Shown piece after piece: positions 58,067 through 64,000 of a DNA stretch of 64,000 nt. The stretch comes from Paenibacillus sp. W2I17 (GTDB lineage Bacteria; Bacillota; Bacilli; Paenibacillales; Paenibacillaceae), in NCBI RefSeq assembly GCF_030815985.1, contig NZ_JAUSXM010000001.1, positions 124,001 through 188,000 on the forward strand, read 5' to 3'. Positions within the stretch are counted from its first letter, which is position 1; each line of letters opens with the position of its first letter. The notes beneath the pieces are model-generated. The model was given only the letters and a program-made list of their open reading frames with translations, had not been told where the DNA came from and made no database searches. The position numbers and the translations under genes were made by a program.

Positions 58067-58387
58067 TCCAGTGGGTGGTAACCGGGGCAACAGAAACCGG
58101 TCAACTGATTCACGGTACGTCGTGCTACGGAATAGGTAACAGGAACAGGGAAAACAAACGTGTCATAGGACATCTTGTTTAGATATATTTTAGTACAAAC
58201 ACAATCAATGCACTCTCCTATATTTTACGAAATATTGGAATGAGTAGTTGAAGTGTTATAACTAATTTATTTTCCCGATTTGGATGATGTGAGATGCATC
58301 AATTCAGCGACCTGTGAATAATCCGACAGCGAAGTATAGGGACTTGTTATTTATGAAGCATCACCCTGTTAAATACAGCTTATAACC
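58067..58387. other. long trp leader between TRAP site and terminator
   Basis: About 320 bases of leader with local hairpins, for example ACCGG...CCGGT at about 58081-58101. No gene supported. In B. subtilis the TRAP site overlaps the antiterminator next to the terminator; here the distance is much larger. Confidence 0.5.
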
Positions 58388-58417
58388 AAACCTCTACCTG
58401 ATGGTAGAGGTTTTTTT
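58388..58417 (+). terminator. trp leader terminator (attenuator)
   Basis: AAACCTCTACC-TGAT-GGTAGAGGTTT followed by Ts. The 5' arm CTCTAC (58392-58397) is complementary to GTAGAG in the TRAP site (58014-58019), which could make a long-range antiterminator. Confidence 0.85.
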
Positions 58418-58515
58418 GTACATATAACCTTTTCTTCTACCCATATAGGTCAACTAAACTTTTTACACAAAAACGGAGAGGACAGAAATAACGTGAAGAA
58501 GCGAAGCGTTCGCCT

Positions 58516-58565
58516 TTATCCCCGGATTTTCCCTTTTGAAAGGGAATCAAAAAATCTGGGGATAA
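58516..58565. repeat. long palindromic element in trpE leader
   Basis: TTATCCCC...ATTTTCCCTTTT / AAAGGG...AAAATCTGGGGATAA forms a nested stem of about 20 pairs, next to a GCGAA...TTCGC mini-hairpin at 58501. It looks like a REP-type mobile or intergenic repeat. Confidence 0.6.
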
Positions 58566-58652
58566 CAGCGATCGGAAGGTTGTTCTGTCATTGGAGTGCT
58601 CAGTGTAAACCTCTTTAGTTGAACTTACCTAAATCTGAAAGGACGTGATCTA

Positions 58653-60221
58653 ATGATAACGCCAAACGTTAATCAAGTACTGAAAATGTCGAATGAGTAT
58701 AATCTGATTCCGGTAGTCAAACGGATTCTGGCAGATATGGAGACTCCGATTCGAATATTCCGCCGTTATGCTGACAACGACCGGGCATTCCTGTTGGAAA
58801 GTGTAGAGGGGGGTATCCAATGGGCGAGATACTCGTTCATCGGTACAGATCCGTTCCTGATGATTTCGGCCAAGAAAGGCCGGATTGTTGTAGAAGAAGC
58901 AGGGAAGACTCGTGAATTGCCAGGCAAACCGATCGAAGAACTGAAAGCACTGCTGCGTAAGTACCGCAGTCCAAAAGATGATGAACTGCCACCATTCACA
59001 GGTGGGGCAATTGGTTTCTTCGGATATGATCTGCTGTCCTATTATGAGAAACTTCCAGCTCACGCGCTGGATGACCTGAATATGGATGACATTCGCTTTA
59101 TGTTCTGTGACCAGATTATCGTGTTTGACCATGTGAAGCAGCAGATGCTGCTCGTCGGAAATGTACACGTCAAGGACGGTGCAACGGATGACGAGATACG
59201 TCAAGCGTATGCAGTGACTTCGGAGAAGCTGGAGCAGGCCGCAGAACGTTTGCAGCAGCAAGGACCAGGGGAGAACCTGAATCCGCGTTCCATTCCGGGA
59301 GACGTTGAACTGGGGGACATCCGCTCCAACCTCACGAAAGAGCAGTTTATCGGTAATGTGGAGCAAGCCAAAGATTACATTCGCGCAGGTGATATTTTTC
59401 AAGTGGTATTATCCCAGCGTTTCCACATTGATACGGAAGTTTCTCCGCTTCACGTGTATCGTGTGCTTCGGACCCTGAATCCATCACCTTATATGTACTA
59501 CCTCAAAATGGATGATGAGATTATCGTGGGTACTTCACCTGAAGCGCTAGTCAAGGTGGACGGGAATCGTGTGGAGACACGACCGATTGCAGGTACACGT
59601 CCAAGGGGGGCAACAGAAGCGGAAGATCGTGCACTCGCTGCTGATCTGCTCCAGGATGAGAAGGAACGCGCGGAGCATCTGATGCTGGTTGATCTGGGGC
59701 GTAACGATCTGGGCCGGGTATCCAGCTTCGGCAGTGTGAAGTGTGACATGTTCATGGAGATTGAACGGTATTCTCACGTTATGCACATGGTATCCAATGT
59801 TACGGGCGAGCTAAGAGAAGATAAGGATTTCTTCGATGCGTTTCTCTCTTGCTTGCCAGCGGGTACCGTATCCGGTGCACCGAAACTACGTGCAATGGAG
59901 ATTATCGCGGAACTGGAGAAAGAGGCACGGGGTGCTTATGCAGGAGCAATCGGATACCTGGGTTTCTCAGGTAACATGGACTCCTGTATTACGATTCGTA
60001 CGATTATTTTCAAAAAAGGAAAAGCATATGTACAGGCCGGAGCGGGAATCGTATGGGATTCTGTGCCTGAGAATGAATATGAGGAAACGGTTAACAAAGC
60101 TAAAGCATTGCTCAAGGCGATTCGAACAGCAGAAGCAATGTTTCCTGCCAAAGAAAAGGACAGCACATTGAGACTGGCGAATGCGGACTACTTTGTCACA
60201 CCAGCGGCCGCTAAGAACTGA
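58653..60221 (+). CDS. trpE: anthranilate synthase component I
   Basis: Makes anthranilate from chorismate, with glutamine-derived ammonia from a TrpG partner that is not encoded in this window. A 522-residue protein with the tryptophan-feedback motif 'LLESVEGG' (about 47-54) and chorismate-binding blocks 'RAGDIFQVVLSQRF' (about 246-259), 'RPIAGTRPRG' (about 310-319) and 'GTVSGAPKLRAM' (about 407-418). ATG 58653 follows GAAAGGACG. Expression should be attenuated by TRAP in the leader. Confidence 0.96.
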   Translation: MITPNVNQVLKMSNEYNLIPVVKRILADMETPIRIFRRYADNDRAFLLESVEGGIQWARYSFIGTDPFLMISAKKGRIVVEEAGKTRELPGKPIEELKALLRKYRSPKDDELPPFTGGAIGFFGYDLLSYYEKLPAHALDDLNMDDIRFMFCDQIIVFDHVKQQMLLVGNVHVKDGATDDEIRQAYAVTSEKLEQAAERLQQQGPGENLNPRSIPGDVELGDIRSNLTKEQFIGNVEQAKDYIRAGDIFQVVLSQRFHIDTEVSPLHVYRVLRTLNPSPYMYYLKMDDEIIVGTSPEALVKVDGNRVETRPIAGTRPRGATEAEDRALAADLLQDEKERAEHLMLVDLGRNDLGRVSSFGSVKCDMFMEIERYSHVMHMVSNVTGELREDKDFFDAFLSCLPAGTVSGAPKLRAMEIIAELEKEARGAYAGAIGYLGFSGNMDSCITIRTIIFKKGKAYVQAGAGIVWDSVPENEYEETVNKAKALLKAIRTAEAMFPAKEKDSTLRLANADYFVTPAAAKN

Positions 60222-60238
60222 GAGAGGAGAGACCGGAG

Positions 60239-61330
60239 ATGAACATAAACCCAATAATGAATGAGAACCCTGTAACCCCCATTGCTGAGATTACTCGTGA
60301 GGAAGGCATGAAGAATGGCCTGGCGAAAATTTTGGAGGGCAGCCATCTGGAGCAAGCCGAAGCAAGAGATTTGATGTACTCGATTATGAGAGGTGAGGCA
60401 ACGCCGGCTCAAATCGGAGGTTTGCTAATGGCGCTGCGGATGAAGGGTGAAACGGTGGATGAGATCACCGGTTTTGCTGAAGCCATGCGTGGTCAGGGCG
60501 GACGAATTCTAACGGATGGCAGCGGCTTGCTGGACACTTGTGGAACAGGTGGATCGGGTATTCACAAATTCAACATTTCCACAGCATCCGCCATTATTGC
60601 TTCGGCCGTCTCGGTTCGGGTCGCCAAACATGGCAACCGTTCAGCTTCAGGCAAAGCGGGTAGTGCAGATGTATTAGAGGCACTCGGTGTAAATATCCAT
60701 CTGAACGGTGAGCAGGCTAGACAATGTCTGGATGATATCGGAATCTGCTTCTGTTTTGCCCAGGTATATCACCCTTCCATGCGACATGCGGCAGGACCAA
60801 GAAAAGAGCTGGGTGTTCGTACCATTTTCAACATGCTCGGACCTTTAACGAATCCTGCGGGAGCGGATCGCCAATTGCTTGGCCTGTATGATCGTTCCCG
60901 GACGCCGATGATTGCTGAAGTACTGAATCGTCTTGGTCTCAAAAGAGCGTTGGTTGTGGCCAGCCATGATGGTCTGGATGAAATCAGTATCTCGGCACCG
61001 ACTCAGGTATCTGAACTTCGCAATGGTGAAGTGCACACCTATGATATTGATCCACGTGATATGGGTTTGTCTCTGCATCCGCTCGAAGCGGTACTTGGAG
61101 GAGATGCGGCACAGAATGCCGAAATTATTAAGAGGATCTTCCAGGGTGAGCAGAGTGCCTACCGTGATGTCGTTCTGTTGAACGCCGGAGCGTGCATCTA
61201 TGTATCCGGTCTTGCAGATAGCATTGCTGAAGGGGTGACACTTGCCGCAGAAGCGGTAGATTCGGGCAAAGCTGCCGGGAAGCTTGAACAGTTAATTCAT
61301 ACAACGGAGGCGTACAGTCATGTATCTTGA
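60239..61330 (+). CDS. trpD: anthranilate phosphoribosyltransferase
   Basis: Joins anthranilate with PRPP. A 363-residue protein with 'DTCGTGGSGIHKFNIST' (PRPP loop, about 98-114), 'KHGNRSASGKAGSADVLEAL' (about 132-151) and 'RTIFNMLGPLTNPA' (about 195-208). The start at ATG 60239 gives about 20 extra residues before the usual helical beginning; ATG 60257 or 60308 are alternatives. GAGAGGAGAG upstream supports 60239. Overlaps trpC by 11 bases. Confidence 0.95.
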   Translation: MNINPIMNENPVTPIAEITREEGMKNGLAKILEGSHLEQAEARDLMYSIMRGEATPAQIGGLLMALRMKGETVDEITGFAEAMRGQGGRILTDGSGLLDTCGTGGSGIHKFNISTASAIIASAVSVRVAKHGNRSASGKAGSADVLEALGVNIHLNGEQARQCLDDIGICFCFAQVYHPSMRHAAGPRKELGVRTIFNMLGPLTNPAGADRQLLGLYDRSRTPMIAEVLNRLGLKRALVVASHDGLDEISISAPTQVSELRNGEVHTYDIDPRDMGLSLHPLEAVLGGDAAQNAEIIKRIFQGEQSAYRDVVLLNAGACIYVSGLADSIAEGVTLAAEAVDSGKAAGKLEQLIHTTEAYSHVS

Positions 61331-62108
61331 TCGAATCGTTGCAACCAAACATAAAGAAGTTGAAGTACTGGCACAGACATTTCGCATGGATGAAGCTATC
61401 CAAAAAATCGAACAACTACCCGCAACCCGGGGGTTTGAAAAAGCACTATCGAGCGGACGCAATCGCAAACTCGGCCTTATTGCCGAAGTGAAGAAGGCTT
61501 CGCCTTCCAAAGGGTTAATTCGTCCGGATTTTCATCCGGTAGAGATTGCTGCTGCTTATGAGCGAGCGGGTGCTGACTGCATCTCCGTATTAACGGATGT
61601 GTCGTATTTTCAAGGCAGCAACGAGTACTTGCAGGCGATTCATCAAACGGTGAACATTCCGCTATTACGGAAGGATTTTATTATAGATGAACGACAGATT
61701 GCTGAGGCAAGATTACTGGGTGCGGATGCGATATTGCTGATTGCCAGTATTCTGACACCTGAACAGATTCGTCAATATCTGGAATTTGCCAAAAGTTTGG
61801 GGCTGGACGCTTTGATTGAAGTCCATGATCGAACAGAATTGGAGCAGGTATTGGAGATTCCGCAGGCAACACTAGTGGGCATCAACAATCGGAATTTGAA
61901 AACATTCGAAACCAGTCTGAACACGACACTGGATTTGATGGAATTGATTCCAAGTGGCGTTACCTTGATTAGCGAAAGTGGTATTGACGGACTAGAATCA
62001 ACAGTATCTCTGATCCAGGCCGGTGTTCATGGTATTCTCGTAGGTGAGCATCTCATGCGCAAGGATGATGTCGAGGCGGCTGTATATGATCTGATGGGAC
62101 CCAAATGA
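61320..62108 (+). CDS. trpC: indole-3-glycerol phosphate synthase
   Basis: Closes the indole ring of carboxyphenylaminodeoxyribulose phosphate. A 262-residue TIM-barrel enzyme with 'EVKKASPSKGLIRPDF' (catalytic lysine, about 54-69), 'LRKDFIIDERQI' (about 115-126), 'VGINNRNLKTF' and 'SESGI' phosphate loop. ATG 61320 lies in the end of trpD with ACGGAGG upstream. Overlaps trpF by four bases. Confidence 0.95.
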   Translation: MYLDRIVATKHKEVEVLAQTFRMDEAIQKIEQLPATRGFEKALSSGRNRKLGLIAEVKKASPSKGLIRPDFHPVEIAAAYERAGADCISVLTDVSYFQGSNEYLQAIHQTVNIPLLRKDFIIDERQIAEARLLGADAILLIASILTPEQIRQYLEFAKSLGLDALIEVHDRTELEQVLEIPQATLVGINNRNLKTFETSLNTTLDLMELIPSGVTLISESGIDGLESTVSLIQAGVHGILVGEHLMRKDDVEAAVYDLMGPK

Positions 62109-62845
62109 TGAATACTTCCATACACGATGGCACAGGCGACAGTATGTCACAACTGAGAAACCCGCTGCCAGCGGCCGTAAAAATATGTGGACTTCAGGAC
62201 GTTGAAGTGCTAAAATCGATGATAAACTTGCCTGTGGATTACATTGGTGTTGTTTTTGCCAAATCACGCCGCCGAATCGAACCCGAGCAGGCTGCTGCAT
62301 TAAGAACGGTGTTGTTCGAATGGTCTACCTATGATCGGCCGAAGCTTGCGGGTGTGTTTGTGAATCCTACGCTCGAAGAGTTGGAACACATCATGGACGT
62401 AGCTCAACTGGATGTTATCCAACTGCATGGACAGGAGACTGCGGAATTTTGCCAGCAGGTGAAGCAGCGGTGGGGTGCCGAGGTGTTTAAAGTTCTTTCT
62501 TTTCCCAAAGATGAAACGGGACCGGAAGCTGATGATACAGCCATAAGGGCTCTTGATAATTATGATAAATTCGTGGATGCGATATTGCTTGATACCCATG
62601 ATCCTCTATATGGAGGAGGCTCCGGGAAAACGTTTGCCTGGGAGCGAATCCCTGCCTATGCTGAATGGGCAAAAAGTCGCGAAATTGCTCTGTTCGTTGC
62701 AGGAGGTTTGCAGCCGGACAATGTACAACAACTAATACAGACATATGCACCTTTCGGCGTCGATGTATCCAGCGGTGTGGAGACTGAAGGTGTGAAGGAT
62801 ATTGCCAAAATTACAGCATTCGTAGAAAGGGTGAAGCAGGCATGA
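62105..62845 (+). CDS. trpF: phosphoribosylanthranilate isomerase
   Basis: Isomerises phosphoribosylanthranilate, step three of tryptophan synthesis. A 246-residue barrel with '[10 protein letters not shown]' (catalytic Cys, about 24-33), 'IQLHGQET' (about 101-108), the catalytic Asp in '[20 protein letters not shown]' (about 158-177) and the phosphate loop '[11 protein letters not shown]'. The first about 20 residues are an extra polar extension; ATG 62105 and 62108 are both possible. Overlaps trpB by four bases. Confidence 0.95.
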   Translation: MMNTSIHDGTGDSMSQLRNPLPAAVKICGLQDVEVLKSMINLPVDYIGVVFAKSRRRIEPEQAAALRTVLFEWSTYDRPKLAGVFVNPTLEELEHIMDVAQLDVIQLHGQETAEFCQQVKQRWGAEVFKVLSFPKDETGPEADDTAIRALDNYDKFVDAILLDTHDPLYGGGSGKTFAWERIPAYAEWAKSREIALFVAGGLQPDNVQQLIQTYAPFGVDVSSGVETEGVKDIAKITAFVERVKQA

Positions 62846-64000
62846 CACATCAATTGCCGGATCAACACGGGCGTTTCGGTCACTTCGGAGGCCGCTTTGT
62901 ACCTGAGACACTAATGAACGCACTTATTGAGTTGGAGGAGGCATACAGCCACTTCTCTGAAGATGAGGAATTTAACAAGGAACTGAACTATCTGCTAAGC
63001 GAGTATTCTGGACGTGAAACGCCATTGTATCATGCAGAGCAATTGTCACGCCGATTGGGCGGACCGAAAATTTATCTGAAACGTGAAGATCTCAATCATA
63101 CAGGCGCGCACAAAATTAATAACGCCATTGGACAAGGTTTGCTTGCCAAACGGATGGGCAAAAAGAAAGTTATTGCCGAAACGGGTGCAGGTCAACATGG
63201 CGTAGCGACCGCAACCGTAGCCGCATTGCTTGGACTGGAATGCAAAGTATTTATGGGCGAAGAAGATACAGAGCGTCAGCAGTTAAACGTATTTCGGATG
63301 AAGCTGCTCGGAGCAGAAGTGATTCCGGTGACGTCTGGAACACGGACACTGAAGGATGCTGGTAATGAAGCACTTCGCTACTGGGTCAGCAATGTGGAGG
63401 ATACGTTCTATGTGCTCGGATCAGTGGTTGGCCCTCATCCATATCCGATGATGGTGCGGAATTTCCAACGTGTGATTGGTGATGAGACCCGTCGTCAGAT
63501 TCAGGAGATCGAAGGACGTTTGCCGGATGTAATTGTAGCAGCTGTTGGTGGAGGAAGTAATGCGATCGGTATGTTCTATCCATTTATCGGTGATCAGGAT
63601 GTGAAGCTTGTTGGTGTTGAAGCCGCAGGCAAAGGGGTCGAAACCGAGTATCACGCTGCAACGATGACCAAAGGTACGCATGGTGTATTCCAGGGATCTA
63701 TGAGTTACCTGTTGCAGGATGAGTATGGACAGGTTCAGCCAGCGCATTCCATCTCGGCCGGACTTGATTATCCGGGTGTTGGTCCGGAGCATTCCTATCT
63801 CAAGGATATTGAACGGGCAAAATATGTACCGATCACGGATCAGGAAGCACTGGATGCCCTGCAACTCCTATGTCGGACGGAAGGAATCATTCCTGCTCTG
63901 GAGTCTGCACATGCGGTAGCTCAAGTTGTCAAACTGGCGCCTGAACTCACAGCAGATGATATTGTAGTCATTTGTCTGTCGGGACGTGGAGACAAGGACG
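62842..64000 (+). CDS. trpB: tryptophan synthase beta subunit (3' end cut by window)
   Basis: Condenses indole with serine using pyridoxal phosphate. The frame runs from ATG 62842 to the window end, about 386 codons of an expected roughly 400. Visible: '[14 protein letters not shown]' at the start, the PLP-lysine motif 'HTGAHKINN', '[16 protein letters not shown]', the phosphate loop 'GGGSNAIG', and the near-terminal 'CLSGRGDKD'. ATG lies in the trpF end (ATGA). trpA is expected just outside the window. Confidence 0.95.
   Translation, partial: MTHQLPDQHGRFGHFGGRFVPETLMNALIELEEAYSHFSEDEEFNKELNYLLSEYSGRETPLYHAEQLSRRLGGPKIYLKREDLNHTGAHKINNAIGQGLLAKRMGKKKVIAETGAGQHGVATATVAALLGLECKVFMGEEDTERQQLNVFRMKLLGAEVIPVTSGTRTLKDAGNEALRYWVSNVEDTFYVLGSVVGPHPYPMMVRNFQRVIGDETRRQIQEIEGRLPDVIVAAVGGGSNAIGMFYPFIGDQDVKLVGVEAAGKGVETEYHAATMTKGTHGVFQGSMSYLLQDEYGQVQPAHSISAGLDYPGVGPEHSYLKDIERAKYVPITDQEALDALQLLCRTEGIIPALESAHAVAQVVKLAPELTADDIVVICLSGRGDKD

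Noticed and set aside
58650..59402. 250-codon minus-strand ORF opposite trpE
   Set aside because: It lies wholly inside trpE with no ribosome site; the trpE frame has all family motifs.

Overview
The window is a chromosomal segment of an endospore-forming member of the Bacillales. Gene order, moderate GC content and protein sequences best fit Paenibacillus. Evidence for a spore former includes dacB-spmA-spmB, spoIVA, a spoVIF-like gene, ypeB, prsW, the resABCDE cluster, hepS-menG-hepT, mtrB (TRAP) and the start of the aro-trp supraoperon. No rRNA, tRNA, CRISPR array or transposase was seen. Almost every gene is on the + strand; the clear exceptions are serA and a polysaccharide deacetylase.

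Region 1 (1-8.0 kb) is accessory DNA, probably the right end of a prophage or phage-derived island cut by the window edge. It has four tightly packed virion/tail-like genes, the last with RHS-type YD repeats at its C-terminus. Small unknown genes, two sigma-70-like factors and a membrane-anchored SLT transglycosylase follow. Three promoter-like sequences here share an identical 10-mer at nearly constant distance from a TTAAC(A/T) box, which suggests a local regulon.

Region 2 (8.1-18.4 kb) holds the sporulation genes dacB-spmA-spmB behind a predicted sigma-E promoter, a secreted trypsin-like protease, rluB, and resABC-resDE for cytochrome c maturation and redox/oxygen signalling. Region 3 (18.5-28.9 kb) holds a 1537-residue collagen-like surface protein containing ten CBM5/12-like modules, a convergent serA with a T-box leader, a CPBP protease, a metallophosphoesterase and a lipoprotein deacetylase. 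Region 4 (29-43.8 kb) is B. subtilis-like backbone: mecA, prsW, ypeB (without sleB), ypfA, cmk, plsC, rpsA, der, plsY, gpsA, spoVIF-like, a DUF2768-like gene, a yphF-like gene and spoIVA, with a nucleotidyltransferase-like gene and a ferredoxin added.

Region 5 (43.8-47.7 kb) is an inserted sugar ABC transporter operon with a sigma-A promoter and a cre-like palindrome at the transcription start. Region 6 (47.8-57.9 kb) runs hbs, mtrB, a hypothetical gene, hepS, menG, a UbiA-type prenyltransferase, ubiX, hepT, ndk, cheR, aroC, aroB and aroH, covering menaquinone side-chain and ring chemistry and the shikimate-to-chorismate route. Region 7 (57.97-64 kb) is the trp operon: a promoter just after aroH, an 11-triplet TRAP target, a distant terminator, then trpE-D-C-F-B, with trpB cut by the window end. 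The TRAP protein made by mtrB about 10 kb upstream is the expected regulator of this leader.
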